Source of the DNA: Flavobacterium taihuense
GTDB lineage: Bacteria; Bacteroidota; Bacteroidia; Flavobacteriales; Flavobacteriaceae
Length of the DNA stretch: 64,000 nt
Assembly: GCF_019351435.1 (NCBI RefSeq)
Contig: NZ_JAHWYN010000010.1
Span: 90,720-154,719 of the forward strand
Reading direction: 5' to 3'
The first letter of the stretch is position 1. Each line of letters starts with the position of its first letter. The notes below the pieces were generated by a model, which saw only the letters and a program-made list of their open reading frames with translations, was not told the DNA's origin and ran no database searches. Shown piece by piece: positions 51,293 through 60,988 of the stretch. The position numbers and the translations under genes are program-made.

Positions 51293-52128
51293 ATCAAGTT
51301 TAAAGATTCATTTAGTTTTACAACTAAAGCCTTAGAAACTTCAGTCGAAAATTCCTTTTTCCTATATTTTGTAATCGGTTGAACTCCTTTAATGACATTC
51401 GTTACAAACAATTCATCTGCTTTTTGAAGATCAAATGGCGAAATAACTCCCTCAGTTACTTCAATACCATTCATTTTTTTTGCCAATGCTAAAATTTGTT
51501 TCCTCATAACTCCGTTCAAACAACCTTCTGAAACTGGAGGAGTGATTAATCTATTGTCTTTTAACATAAAAATATTGCCTTGTAAAACCTCAACAACATT
51601 TTTGCTATCGTTTATTAAAATACAGTTATCTAATCCGTTTTCACTAGCATAAATACTTCCTGTAACGTTTATTAGACGGTTTGTTGTTTTAATAGAGGAC
51701 AGTAAATGCTTAGTAATATAAAAGTCTTTATACAAATCAACTTCATATTCATTTTCACTAAAAAAATATGCTGCATCGTCTAGTGAAACTGCATGTATCA
51801 AAAAGGACACCGTATTGCTTTGTGGCAAATAATACCCCCCATCATTTCTATAAACCGTAATTCTGGCTCTGGCAGACGAAGCTATTTTATTGTTTTTTAC
51901 CAAAGAAAGGATTTGTTCTTCAAGATATTCCATTGTAAACTCCATTGGAATTTCCATTCGAACCACACGCATAGAAGACATCAATCTGAAGTAATGATCT
52001 TCTAAAAACAGAATTTTCCCATTTACAATTTTTAAAGTCTCAAAAACTGCATCACCATATAAAAACCCTCTATTCTGCACTAATATATTTGCATCCTCAG
52101 ATACTATTTCGCCATTAAAATTTACCAT
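51289..52128 (-). CDS. Class IV aminotransferase (PLP-dependent)
   Basis: A fold-type IV PLP enzyme of about 279 residues. The start at 52128 (MVNFNGEIV) is preferred since the upstream Met would add only a weak leader. NRGFLYGDAVFETLKIVNGK is the N-terminal signature. The PLP lysine is probably in TTNRLINV-adjacent LLSSIKTTN, and NGVMRKQILALAKKMNG and EGVISPFDLQKADELFVTNV complete the domain. It could be a branched-chain or D-amino acid aminotransferase, or an aminodeoxychorismate lyase; the sequence alone does not decide between them. Confidence 0.88.
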   Translation of the reverse strand: MVNFNGEIVSEDANILVQNRGFLYGDAVFETLKIVNGKILFLEDHYFRLMSSMRVVRMEIPMEFTMEYLEEQILSLVKNNKIASSARARITVYRNDGGYYLPQSNTVSFLIHAVSLDDAAYFFSENEYEVDLYKDFYITKHLLSSIKTTNRLINVTGSIYASENGLDNCILINDSKNVVEVLQGNIFMLKDNRLITPPVSEGCLNGVMRKQILALAKKMNGIEVTEGVISPFDLQKADELFVTNVIKGVQPITKYRKKEFSTEVSKALVVKLNESLNLI

Positions 52129-52137
52129 AGTATATAT

Positions 52138-52168
52138 AAAAAAAGTCACGCTATAAAGCGTGACAAAT
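52138..52168 (-). terminator. Terminator of the START-like gene
   Basis: On the minus strand TGTCACGCTTTATAGCGTGAC and seven T form a 7-bp GC-rich stem with a short loop. It lies between the START-like gene and the aminotransferase. Confidence 0.85.
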
Positions 52169-52191
52169 ATAAGTTATAATATACAATTTCA

Positions 52192-52584
52192 CTATACCGA
52201 ACCTATAACATGTTTTAGGTCTGAAATTTGGTTTTCCCACAACTGAGTTGCTTCTTCAAGTTCCTCTTTATGAGCAAAATCAACCACCATTAAAGAAACA
52301 TCTTTGGTCAATTCATCAACCAAGATATTTAATTCAAAAAAATATTCGGTATCCTTATTATTGTCGTCAACCCATTTAAACTTCACTTTCTCTCCTGATT
52401 TTTTGGAAGCCAACCTTGCTTTCTCTTGTGAGTCATTCCAGATAAAAGTAAAAAACTCACCGCGCGAATTTACATTATCGGCAAACCATTCAGACAAACC
52501 AGACGGTGTTGAAATATACTGATACAATAATTGTGGAGAAGAATTTATGGGGAATTCGATTTCGTAACGCACTTTTAAATCCAT
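52192..52584 (-). CDS. START-like SRPBCC domain protein
   Basis: A 130-residue single-domain protein of the START/SRPBCC type, shared widely in Bacteroidetes. KVRYEIEFPINSSPQLLYQY, STPSGLSEWFADNVN and GEKVKFKWVDDNN correspond to the first helix-grip strands. The C-terminal helix EEATQLWENQISDLKHVIG closes the pocket. It has no signal peptide and should be cytoplasmic. No ligand is known. Confidence 0.87.
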   Translation of the reverse strand: MDLKVRYEIEFPINSSPQLLYQYISTPSGLSEWFADNVNSRGEFFTFIWNDSQEKARLASKKSGEKVKFKWVDDNNKDTEYFFELNILVDELTKDVSLMVVDFAHKEELEEATQLWENQISDLKHVIGSV

Positions 52585-52672
52585 GAATATCGTTTAATTT
52601 TTGCGAAATATATAGATTATTACTTCAAAAAAAAAACGTTTTCAAAAAAATTTTTTTTTTGTTGTTTTTCGC

Positions 52673-52702
52673 TTGCAAACTCTAATTATTGTTTTATATT
52701 TG
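52673..52702 (+). promoter_or_regulatory. Consensus promoter of the tRNA gene
   Basis: TTG (52673-52675), exactly 19 bp, then TATATTTG (52695-52702), 35 bp before the tRNA. Confidence 0.85.
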
Positions 52703-52737
52703 CACCCGCATTCAGGGATAGGATATATCTCAAATAT

Positions 52738-52811
52738 GGCGAGGTAGCTCAGTTGGTTAGAGCGCAGGATTCATAACCCTGAGGTCACGGGTTCAACTCC
52801 CGTCTTCGCTA
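52738..52811 (+). tRNA. tRNA with CAT anticodon, probably elongator tRNA-Met
   Basis: A 74-nt cloverleaf: acceptor GGCGAGG with CTTCGCT (one G-U at the end), D arm GCTC...GAGC, anticodon stem CAGGA/CCCTG (one A-C mismatch at 31/39), anticodon loop TTCATAA with CAT at 52772-52774, T arm ACGGG-TTCAACT-CCCGT, discriminator A. The CCA is not fully encoded. The 1-72 G-U pair and the anticodon stem without three G-C pairs argue against an initiator. tRNA-Ile2 (CAT with lysidine) cannot be excluded. Confidence 0.93.
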
Positions 52812-52818
52812 CAGAAAA

Positions 52819-52854
52819 CAAACCCTTAAACATCAATTGTTTAAGGGTTTTTTA
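52819..52854 (+). terminator. Terminator of the tRNA gene
   Basis: AAACCCTTAAACA and TGTTTAAGGGTTTTTTA form a long stem around TCAAT, a few bases after the tRNA. Confidence 0.88.
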
Positions 52855-53220
52855 TTGAAATTAAGTTTCGGAAATATCGCTTTCAAATGACTCAAGTGAG
52901 GAATTCGAGTGAGAGATTTTATGAATTGAGATGCGAACAATAAACAGAAAAAAGACATAAATGAAATCTAATTTTTTGTTATACCGTTCAAAATTTTCGA
53001 GACAATTTTAATTTCCAAAGCAAATAGAACTATTTCAACTAAAGAATACTAGGTCACAATACTAACTGTTGAATACGAAGAAAGAATTTTAGTCTGTTTA
53101 TACAATTGTTGCATGATTTGTATTAACATCAAATCAAAATAGTATTTTTGGTGAGCAATATAATAGAAAAACAGAACTCATTAAGAGAATGTCAAATACC
53201 TAAAAGAGTAATGGAACAAA
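52855..53220. other. Intergenic region before a small orphan gene
   Basis: 366 bp of AT-rich sequence after the tRNA terminator. It contains a -7-like TATTTTTG at 53143-53150, 70 bp before the small gene at 53221, with TTG 22 bp upstream of it. I see no structured element, integrase fragment or repeat. Confidence 0.4.
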
Positions 53221-53481
53221 ATGGATATAGTAAAATTTAAAATTACGTCAAAAACGATAAAAGTAGAAGTTCGCAATTCGAATAATTATGTTTTTAATTT
53301 CAATACAGCCTTAGAAATTGAAAAAGAGGACAGGGACGTTTTATTGAGACTGTACAATGCATTAGACCTTCTTTTTAAGAAAGAAAATGCTAGCGAAGTA
53401 AAAAATTACATTTCGCCCAATCAAACGAATATACTTGACCAAATTGCTGCCGTTAGTGATTTAGAACAGGAAGATGTCTAG
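53221..53481 (+). CDS. Small hypothetical protein
   Basis: An 86-residue protein, hydrophilic and probably alpha/beta: KFKITSKTIKVEVRNSNNYV suggests strands, and EIEKEDRDVLLRLYNALDLL a helix; the end DQIAAVSDLEQEDV is acidic. It has no signal peptide or known motif. Codon use looks like its neighbours. It is alone between the tRNA and a convergent minus-strand gene. Its start at ATG 53221 is plausible. I do not recognise a family; it may be a real orphan or an accessory gene of the tRNA-adjacent block. Confidence 0.6.
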   Translation: MDIVKFKITSKTIKVEVRNSNNYVFNFNTALEIEKEDRDVLLRLYNALDLLFKKENASEVKNYISPNQTNILDQIAAVSDLEQEDV

Positions 53482-53519
53482 TCCTAAAAATTACATATAG
53501 GATTAATAAAAAATAACCA

Positions 53520-54665
53520 TCAGTATTTATCTACCTCAGCGTATTTTTTTGGAACATCCGCATACTCTCTGATTTGTTCCCAATATTCCTCTAAACTTTT
53601 CGGTCTGGGTCTCCAATCCGGATCTGCTACATTTTCTTTGGCTTGCTCCCAATTCTTTTCTGTTAGAAAAGCAGTGTCAATATCGCAGCCCGAAAGCTTT
53701 TTTAACGGTTTTAAAAATACATAACCGTCTGCAATATCTTCTAAAGCACAGTTTTTATGTCCTAAAGAATTATAACTATCATCTCTCAACTTACCTAAAG
53801 GTGTATTCACCAGATCAAATCCCACAGGTTCATACTCCATTTTTTGCATTATAGTTTCTATAGCACCATTTGCTGGCGAAACCAATTCAGGCTTGGTATC
53901 GGGACGATTCATGAAAGGTCTGTGCAATAATACAGTATACACTTTCTGAGAATATTTAGCGTATAAAAGGTTTCCAAAATAGCCATTTTCCAATCTAACA
54001 AAATCTTCTCCCAAGAAATCATACACCGGAAATTTATATCTGGTAAAAGCATGAATATCTCCAGTAAGAATTAAAATTTTATCACCTTTTGCCATAATCT
54101 CTTTCTCTATTATTCCAAACCTGTACACTTCCGTATTTCCTTTATAAAATACTTTCATCATTTTTTCTGGAGTTCGATAACCTGAGAAAGAAGACCAATT
54201 GTATCGGTAACTTAAATTTAGAATACGGAATTTCTTCGCTGATTCGGGAAGTGACTTATTAAATGACCAAGTTGCTTTATATACGTCCGTATATCCTTTA
54301 AAAGCCCATCCCGAATTGTAATTAAACATCAATTTTCGAGCTACATTTTCATTATATTCTGGTGCTAGAATTAAAGAATCCAGTGTCTTTTGATTTTCGC
54401 TTGCGCCAAATTCCATTCCAATCGTGTAAACCCCTTTTTTATACAAAGAAGGAATCAAACTTTTGACTAACTCAAGATTTTCCTTAATCCTATGTTCTTC
54501 AGACAAGAGCACTATATCTTTGGTTGCAAACTTAGACACAATGTATTCCTGAGGTGACATTTTATTTTTCGACAAATATTCAATTGATTTATCGATACCG
54601 TCCGATTGTGAGAATAAACACAGCGGAACAAGCAATAACAGAAACTGAATCGAATTTTTAAACAT
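53520..54665 (-). CDS. Exported ChaN/EreA-like fold protein
   Basis: A 381-residue exported protein (signal MFKNSIQFLLLLVPLCLFSQ). Residues about 45-100 carry IVLLSEEHRIKENLELVKSL and YTIGMEFGASENQKTLDSLI, matching the E-x-H and E-F/Q-x-x-LD pattern of the ChaN (haem-binding uptake, Tiki) and erythromycin-esterase superfamily. A later ILTGDIHAFTRYK supplies the conserved His. The remaining C-terminal part is unlike either. It might bind haem or hydrolyse a lactone/ester; neither is shown. It follows the DUF5916 gene on the same strand. Confidence 0.68.
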   Translation of the reverse strand: MFKNSIQFLLLLVPLCLFSQSDGIDKSIEYLSKNKMSPQEYIVSKFATKDIVLLSEEHRIKENLELVKSLIPSLYKKGVYTIGMEFGASENQKTLDSLILAPEYNENVARKLMFNYNSGWAFKGYTDVYKATWSFNKSLPESAKKFRILNLSYRYNWSSFSGYRTPEKMMKVFYKGNTEVYRFGIIEKEIMAKGDKILILTGDIHAFTRYKFPVYDFLGEDFVRLENGYFGNLLYAKYSQKVYTVLLHRPFMNRPDTKPELVSPANGAIETIMQKMEYEPVGFDLVNTPLGKLRDDSYNSLGHKNCALEDIADGYVFLKPLKKLSGCDIDTAFLTEKNWEQAKENVADPDWRPRPKSLEEYWEQIREYADVPKKYAEVDKY

Positions 54666-54707
54666 AACATTATCTTTTTAAATTAATAAATAATCAACAG
54701 TTTTCAT

Positions 54708-57341
54708 TCACAGCAAAAAACGGTACGTTGCTTTTAATATAAATGTATTTTGAGGCTGTTTCCCTAAAATCTGAGTATCTAAATTAACAAACAAATCATC
54801 AATAGGATTTCCCGAACCGTTAGTTCCTTGCGACCAAACGAAATAGATTTCGGAACCTGGTATGTATTCCCATCTTAAAACCAAATTGGAACGGAATTGA
54901 ACAAATGAAAAATCAGGATTCAAAAAAGAATAATCGACAACTCCGTTTTGGTTTTCATCTACGCTATAAACATTAGTATTGCTGTCATAAGAAATTTGAT
55001 TGTTGGTATACGAAACCGTTCGATTCCCATAGTAGGAAGCTCTTGGGTTTGTAACATAATTAAATTCCGAATATTTCCCGGTTGAAGCAAAAGGCTGTCC
55101 ATAATACTGAATGGTGAAATTTGGATTAATATTATAACTCAATCGCAACGAAGCACTAGCTGTTTGTTGGTCCAAATGCGAGGTGATATAACGCGTGCCA
55201 TTCTCAAAAGCAGATTGGGTTACATATTGTGTTTTGCTTTGGTTCACATTGAAATTTGGATTTAAAGTAATTGATAATGAATTTGTAGGCTGATACGTAA
55301 CACTCGGATCCAATTCCTTGTACGAAAACGAATTGTTTTTTCCTTGTGCAAAAAATACGCCTGCCTGAAAACGAAGTTTTTTTCGAGTATCAGTACCAAA
55401 GACATTATAACTCACAAACTCTTCCGAGAATCTGAATTTTGGTCCGCCTTGTAAATAGGCATTATTGAACGTTCTGGGTTTGTATGAAAAACCAATATTG
55501 GCCCACCAATAATTTTTGAATTCCGCTTTTCCCAAGAGATCATAATAGGTTCTGTTATGAAAACCTCCAAAGTCATAAGTTGTAAATGGTTCAAAACGCA
55601 CCATTCCGCTTCTGAAAGCACCAAAAGGTTTTAAAGCCTGATAACTGACGTATAATGTTTGTTTGATTTCATCGGCTTGACGAAGAAAACCAATATCATT
55701 GAGTTCTAATTCTGGTGAACGCCAAGTCACACTCGCATTGTATCGCCAATGTCCATCAGACACCTTGCCAGCTTCGATCTTCCCTCCTGTTCCAGTCAAA
55801 GAAGTACGATCATTATCGACCGAGACATAATTAGCATCAACCCGTTGAAACAAATGAGTTATTTCCTTTTGTGTATTGGTAATGGATTCTTTAGATCCAA
55901 AAACGTGGCTGCCCACAATATTTCCAGCGACAAAATACTTCCTGTCTTTCCAATTGTGCTTAAAATCAAATCCACCTGAATATGCAGCTGCTCTCAAAAG
56001 AGTAAATTGTGGCTCGTCTGTATTTCTATTAGTTGCAGTTACAATAGCGCCCAAAAAACTGTTTCTATCATTAAAATCTTTTTGGACACGTCCAACAAAA
56101 TAATTCGTAAGCGGTTCTACCAAAACATTCTTACGTTCCAAACCATTATCAATTTTGACATATTCATTCCCCGTAACACTCTCCAAAATACCCAAAGACC
56201 ACCCGTTCTTGGTTTTACCGCTGAATTTTGCAGCACCCAAAATGGTAGAGTTTTGTGGTCGTTTGACAAATTCTCCTTTTTGAGTTGAAATAATTCCTTG
56301 CGGACTTCTGCCAATGCGTCTTGAATAAAAGAGATTGTCTTCGTTATTTGCAAAATTATAATCGAAAATGTTTTTGTTTTCGATAAAAAAAGGTCGTTTC
56401 TCCTGAAGAAATACTTGAAATCCATCCAGAGCAATCACCGCAGGATCGGCTTCAACCTGTCCAAAATCTGGGTTAATAGTTAAGTCCAAAGTCAAATCGT
56501 TCGTGATTCCTATTTTGGCGTCAAGCCCCGCTTTCAAACTGTGGTCTTGTCCTTCCCGAAACGGATTACCAACTTCTTGTTGATACGTATCGACCTGCGT
56601 CAAGAAATAAGGCTGAATTTCGAGTTGTTTTTGTGGTTTCAAATGAATTAAACCACGTAATTCTCCAAACTCGCTTACCCAACCAGGAGCATCAGCAGGT
56701 ATGCGTTGCCAAATGGAACGTTCCTGCTTTCTGAAATAACGGCGTGTTGCCTGAAATCCCCAAACCTGATTCTCACTAGCACTAAATTTTAGCTGGCTCA
56801 ACGGAATTTTCATTTCGGCAGTCCAACCTTCGGAATCTACATTGGTTTTTACATACCAAATTGGATTCCAGCTCGCATCCCAATTATTTCCGTTATCGGC
56901 AATAAATTCGTCACTTTTTACTCCTGATGCTGATATTGTAAATGAAAACCCAGTTCTTTTATCATGATAGCTATCGATATTTACCTCCACAAAATCACCA
57001 TCAAAACCATCACGTCTCGAAAGGCGTTTTACAATTTTATCCGGTTCTTTATCATAACATTTAAAAGCAACATACAAAAACTTGGAATCGTATAGTATTT
57101 TAAACTTGGTCTGCTCTGTTGGAGACGTATTTTCATCGGGAAGATTCTCAATAAAATCCGTTTGCCACTCCACAATATCCCAACTTGTATCGGTTAAAAC
57201 ACCATCAATTATGGGAGTATCTAAATTTTCTAAAGATTTTGTGGTATAAATTCTCTTTTCATTTTTAGGCATATCTTGCCCTGAACAAAAATAAAAAGAG
57301 AATAAGAATACCAGCAAAAATCGTATTTGCTGAATAATCAT
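54708..57341 (-). CDS. DUF5916 outer-membrane protein with CBM9-like domain
   Basis: An 877-residue surface protein. A signal peptide (MIIQQIRFLLVFLFSFYFC) precedes a CBM9-like N-terminal domain (TPIIDGVLTDTSWDIVEWQ, FKILYDSKFLYVAFKCYDKE, KIPLSQLKFS). The remaining 600 residues are the DUF5916 region, read as an outer-membrane barrel (YNASVTWRSPELELNDIGFL, IYFVWSQGTNGSGNPIDDLF and the end FILKATYRFLL). Carbohydrate binding is suggested by the CBM9-like part. Together with the nearby amylase it fits a glycan-related locus. It follows the propeller gene 45 bp downstream on the minus strand. Confidence 0.88.
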   Translation of the reverse strand: MIIQQIRFLLVFLFSFYFCSGQDMPKNEKRIYTTKSLENLDTPIIDGVLTDTSWDIVEWQTDFIENLPDENTSPTEQTKFKILYDSKFLYVAFKCYDKEPDKIVKRLSRRDGFDGDFVEVNIDSYHDKRTGFSFTISASGVKSDEFIADNGNNWDASWNPIWYVKTNVDSEGWTAEMKIPLSQLKFSASENQVWGFQATRRYFRKQERSIWQRIPADAPGWVSEFGELRGLIHLKPQKQLEIQPYFLTQVDTYQQEVGNPFREGQDHSLKAGLDAKIGITNDLTLDLTINPDFGQVEADPAVIALDGFQVFLQEKRPFFIENKNIFDYNFANNEDNLFYSRRIGRSPQGIISTQKGEFVKRPQNSTILGAAKFSGKTKNGWSLGILESVTGNEYVKIDNGLERKNVLVEPLTNYFVGRVQKDFNDRNSFLGAIVTATNRNTDEPQFTLLRAAAYSGGFDFKHNWKDRKYFVAGNIVGSHVFGSKESITNTQKEITHLFQRVDANYVSVDNDRTSLTGTGGKIEAGKVSDGHWRYNASVTWRSPELELNDIGFLRQADEIKQTLYVSYQALKPFGAFRSGMVRFEPFTTYDFGGFHNRTYYDLLGKAEFKNYWWANIGFSYKPRTFNNAYLQGGPKFRFSEEFVSYNVFGTDTRKKLRFQAGVFFAQGKNNSFSYKELDPSVTYQPTNSLSITLNPNFNVNQSKTQYVTQSAFENGTRYITSHLDQQTASASLRLSYNINPNFTIQYYGQPFASTGKYSEFNYVTNPRASYYGNRTVSYTNNQISYDSNTNVYSVDENQNGVVDYSFLNPDFSFVQFRSNLVLRWEYIPGSEIYFVWSQGTNGSGNPIDDLFVNLDTQILGKQPQNTFILKATYRFLL

Positions 57342-57386
57342 ATAATTTTATTTATGTCTAATTTATTTGTAATCTGATGCGTTTAA

Positions 57387-58730
57387 TTATTTCTTATTCT
57401 GTAATTCAATCGCATAACAATTACCATCGGCACTTCCAAAATAAACAGTATTATTGGTCACAAAAGGAGAAGAAACAATGGACCCCAATTTATAAAACTG
57501 ATCCATCACCGCTTTGTTGGTGTCATACATCGAAATATCTCCCTCTTTGACAACATAAGAAAAGTCAAGAAGATTATTATTTAATATTTCTGGAGAAAAT
57601 AACTTTCTGTTTTCAGTGCTAAAACTATTCCATTCTTTGCCCAAAGATTTTGCATTTACAGCAAAAAAATTACCCGTAAAATCTCCAAAATAAGCCGTCT
57701 CATCAACTATCGCAGGAGAAGAATATACATAACCATTTGCTTTAAACTTAAATATTTCTTTACCCGTTTTTGCATCCAAACCCAGTAAGGCGTATGTATC
57801 TGAAGTACCTACATACACAACACCATTATCCACAACTGGTGAACTGATTATCCAGGAATAAGCGGCATCATACTTCCAAACCAATTTTCCTGTTTCGGCA
57901 TTGAGCGCAAATAAGAAAGGATCACGAGCTCCAAAATAAACCATGTCATTGGCAACTGCCACAGTCGATTCAATTCCTTTGAAACCAATTTGCGTTCCTG
58001 TTTGAAATTTCCAGCGCTCTTTACCGGTTTCCATATCTATCGCATACAAATTAGCATCCCAGCTCCCAATGTACAATGTTTTTTTATACAGAACCGGACT
58101 GCAGTGAATTGATCCTTTTGCTTCAAACTTCCATTTCAGTTCACCGGTATTGGCGTTGAGTGCATACACGTTACCGTCACTGCTCCCAAAGAAAACACTT
58201 GGATTTTGTTTATCAGGATTTATGACTGGGGATGATAAAAAGAAATCCCACAAATCATCCATGTACTTATCAACAGGTTTCAATCCCAAAAAGCCTATTT
58301 CGCCAGACCATTGTTCTCCACCCGTTTTAAATTTCCATTTCAAATGACCGGTTTTAGAATCAATCCCATAATAATAGCCATCAAAACTACCTATGTAAAC
58401 CATGTTTTTGAAAACAGCCGGAGAGCTATGTACAGCACCTCCGGTTTTAAATTTCCAATGTATTTTACCTGTTTTTTCATTGATAGCATAAAGATTGCCA
58501 TCCTCACTGCCGATATATACTATTCCGTCATGAACAATTGGCGATGAAAAGATTTTACCATCTGTTTTAAAAGACCATTTCAGATCACCCAAAGGCATAT
58601 ATTTCTCACCTTTAAATACGCGATTTCGAAATGCACTTATAGTTCCGCTTTTTTCTTGTTGTCCAAAAACATTAGAATTATTTACATTTAAAAGAATTAC
58701 TAATACCAATACCAAATACTTTCTTTTCAT
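57387..58730 (-). CDS. PQQ-type beta-propeller repeat protein
   Basis: An exported beta-propeller of about 447 residues (start MKRKYLVLVLVILLNVNNSN at 58730). It is built of about eight PQQ-type blades; each has an SSP(V/A), YIGS and LYAI-W(K)FKTGG pattern, e.g. FSSPIVHDGIVYIGSEDGN and HSSPAVFKNMVYIGSFDGY. The blades are close to each other in sequence. It lacks the cofactor residues of PQQ dehydrogenases, so a BamB-like scaffold or a ligand-binding propeller is more likely. It may be cotranscribed with DUF5916. Confidence 0.88.
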   Translation of the reverse strand: MKRKYLVLVLVILLNVNNSNVFGQQEKSGTISAFRNRVFKGEKYMPLGDLKWSFKTDGKIFSSPIVHDGIVYIGSEDGNLYAINEKTGKIHWKFKTGGAVHSSPAVFKNMVYIGSFDGYYYGIDSKTGHLKWKFKTGGEQWSGEIGFLGLKPVDKYMDDLWDFFLSSPVINPDKQNPSVFFGSSDGNVYALNANTGELKWKFEAKGSIHCSPVLYKKTLYIGSWDANLYAIDMETGKERWKFQTGTQIGFKGIESTVAVANDMVYFGARDPFLFALNAETGKLVWKYDAAYSWIISSPVVDNGVVYVGTSDTYALLGLDAKTGKEIFKFKANGYVYSSPAIVDETAYFGDFTGNFFAVNAKSLGKEWNSFSTENRKLFSPEILNNNLLDFSYVVKEGDISMYDTNKAVMDQFYKLGSIVSSPFVTNNTVYFGSADGNCYAIELQNKK

Positions 58731-58836
58731 ATCATGCCTTTTTATAAATACCAATCTGTTAATAATAAATATCTTAAAATCTTATTTAGCCAAGATAAAT
58801 ATTTTATTACAAAATAAAAAACAACTGTTTGTTTCC

Positions 58837-60690
58837 CTATTTTTTCAACTCCAACACCCACATTTTCATCGCAGGGATAGTTGTTTTATTCAAAGTATTC
58901 AAGCTTTCCTCTGTAATAACATTTTTTGCAGATAAAAAGCCAGCCGTTCTTTCGTTGTACTTTTGAAAATCAATTTCTTTTTCGGTATTACTAGTATTCA
59001 TAATACACATTATGGTTTGATTTTCATCGTATCTAAAATACACATACAACCCATCAACAGGAACATAATGCATCATTTTTCCTGTTTTAATTGCCGATGC
59101 ATTTTTCCTGAAATTTGCCAGTTTACGAACTAAATCCTGAGTTGATTTTTCATCGTCTGTCATTCCTTTTCCAGTAAATGCATTTTTGGTATCTCCTTTC
59201 CATCCACCAGGAAAATCGGCACGAACCAGTCCGTCGGGAGCTTTAAATCCTTTCATCAATACTTCAGATCCATAATACAATTGTGGAATTCCTCTACAAG
59301 TTAACAACCATTCAAAACCCATCTTCTGCTTTTCGACATTCTCTCCTACTAAAGAGAAAAACCGAGGCTCATCATGATTATCCAACAACAATACTTTTTG
59401 CATCGGATTCTTGCTCAAGAAATCACTGCTTAAGGTATAGTACAATCTGTTCACCCCTTCTTTCCAACCGAAAGGCTCTGTCAAAGCAGGAATAATTCCG
59501 TAATACAAACTTTGAAAATCTACCACTGATGGTAAGTTGCTTTTGAAACTAACATCCATGTTGTTTTGCTCAAAATACGCCTGATTAGCGACTCCATGAA
59601 CCATGATTTCTCCAAAAATGGTTATTTTCGGGAACTCATCCATAATCGCTTTATTGCAACGATTCGCAAAATCCAAATCATTATAAGTGTAAGTGTCCAG
59701 GCGAACTCCATCAATACCAAACTTTTCAATATGCCAAATACAATTTTGAATAATAAAATTGGCCATAAATGGATTATCTTGATTAATGTCCGGCATCATT
59801 TTATCAAACCATCCATCACTCATTCTTTTTTTATCTGATTTTGCACCATACGGATCAAACAGGGGGATTTCTCTATAATTGGTTTGAGTATAGGTTGGCC
59901 AACGATGTACCCAATCATTTGCTGGAGGATCCAGTTCTAAAAAGTGAAAAGATCCAATATGATTGTAAACCGCATCAAAAATAAGTTTCATGCCTCTCTT
60001 GTGTAATTGTTCACTCAATTTTTCATACAGCGCATCTCCTCCGTATCGCGCATCTATTTTATAATGATTGGTAATGGCATATCCGTGTTCGGTTCTTTTC
60101 TCCATATCATTTTCCATAATTGGAGTAAACCATAATGTGGTAACGCCAAGCCCTTGAATATAATCCAGATTATTCAATACTCCCTGTAAATCGCCTCCAT
60201 GACGATCATACATTTCGTTTCGGTTTAGGGATTGATCTCTCAAGCCTTTTATCTTGTCATTTGTTACATCGCCATTACTGAAACGATCTACCATGATCAA
60301 ATCAATAAAATCACTAGAAGTAACCCCTTGGGCATATTGAGTCCCATTGCCCGATCTTCGATTATACAGCGACCATTTTATTTTTTGCTTTCCTCCTTTT
60401 TGATTCAATTCGATAGTCACATCTCCTGCAACTGTCTCTGGTGCAATAACAATATCTACAGCAATATATTTTTGGTTTGGAAATGAATATGTCTTTACAA
60501 CAGTTATGCCTGGATAGTTTATACTTACTTTATCCGAAGCAAACGAATCATCGGTACTTCGAATCAGTAATTGGATAGAATTGGTCTTCATTCCAACCCA
60601 CCAGTTTGTAGGATATACTTCGGTATTTTTGGCATTTGTTGCCAAAGAAAAACCAAATAATAGCATTAAAATTAAAGCTGATTTTTTCAT
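58837..60690 (-). CDS. GH13 alpha-amylase family enzyme (neopullulanase/cyclomaltodextrinase-like)
   Basis: A 617-residue exported GH13 enzyme with signal MKKSALILMLLFGFSLATNA. An N-terminal beta domain (residues 25-125) precedes the barrel. Catalytic residues: nucleophile Asp in GVRLDTYTYND, acid/base Glu in ITIFGEIMVHG, transition-state Asp in LLLDNHDEPRF. LIFDAVYNHIG gives conserved region I. The design resembles SusA-type neopullulanases that degrade starch-derived glucans. The LytTR regulatory pair is divergent upstream. No SusCD pair is present here. Confidence 0.92.
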   Translation of the reverse strand: MKKSALILMLLFGFSLATNAKNTEVYPTNWWVGMKTNSIQLLIRSTDDSFASDKVSINYPGITVVKTYSFPNQKYIAVDIVIAPETVAGDVTIELNQKGGKQKIKWSLYNRRSGNGTQYAQGVTSSDFIDLIMVDRFSNGDVTNDKIKGLRDQSLNRNEMYDRHGGDLQGVLNNLDYIQGLGVTTLWFTPIMENDMEKRTEHGYAITNHYKIDARYGGDALYEKLSEQLHKRGMKLIFDAVYNHIGSFHFLELDPPANDWVHRWPTYTQTNYREIPLFDPYGAKSDKKRMSDGWFDKMMPDINQDNPFMANFIIQNCIWHIEKFGIDGVRLDTYTYNDLDFANRCNKAIMDEFPKITIFGEIMVHGVANQAYFEQNNMDVSFKSNLPSVVDFQSLYYGIIPALTEPFGWKEGVNRLYYTLSSDFLSKNPMQKVLLLDNHDEPRFFSLVGENVEKQKMGFEWLLTCRGIPQLYYGSEVLMKGFKAPDGLVRADFPGGWKGDTKNAFTGKGMTDDEKSTQDLVRKLANFRKNASAIKTGKMMHYVPVDGLYVYFRYDENQTIMCIMNTSNTEKEIDFQKYNERTAGFLSAKNVITEESLNTLNKTTIPAMKMWVLELKK

Positions 60691-60936
60691 AAGTTGATAT
60701 TTATTGTTTTTTTAATGGTCTTATGTAATTCGCATATTATCAACGGTATTTTCAACCAATTTGAGTTATGCTAATTTCATAATAGTAGTTTAAGGTTTAA
60801 ATAGTCTGCGAAAGATATTTCACTTTTCGAATATCAAAAAGCCTCTTATTTAAACAACCTGATTTGTGTTGTAAACAACATTTTAAAGTCTGATGTCTTT
60901 TAAATACAAAAAAGTGTTTTCTGCAACAAATCAATT

Positions 60937-60965
60937 TTGATTCTAAAACAAAACACTTAGCTTTA
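60937..60965 (+). promoter_or_regulatory. Probable promoter of the LytS-type operon
   Basis: TTG (60937-60939), an 18-bp spacer and TAGCTTTA (one mismatch to TAnnTTTG), 23 bp before the ATG at 60989. Confidence 0.45.
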
Positions 60966-60988
60966 CATTTCAGAAAACAAATTCGGCA

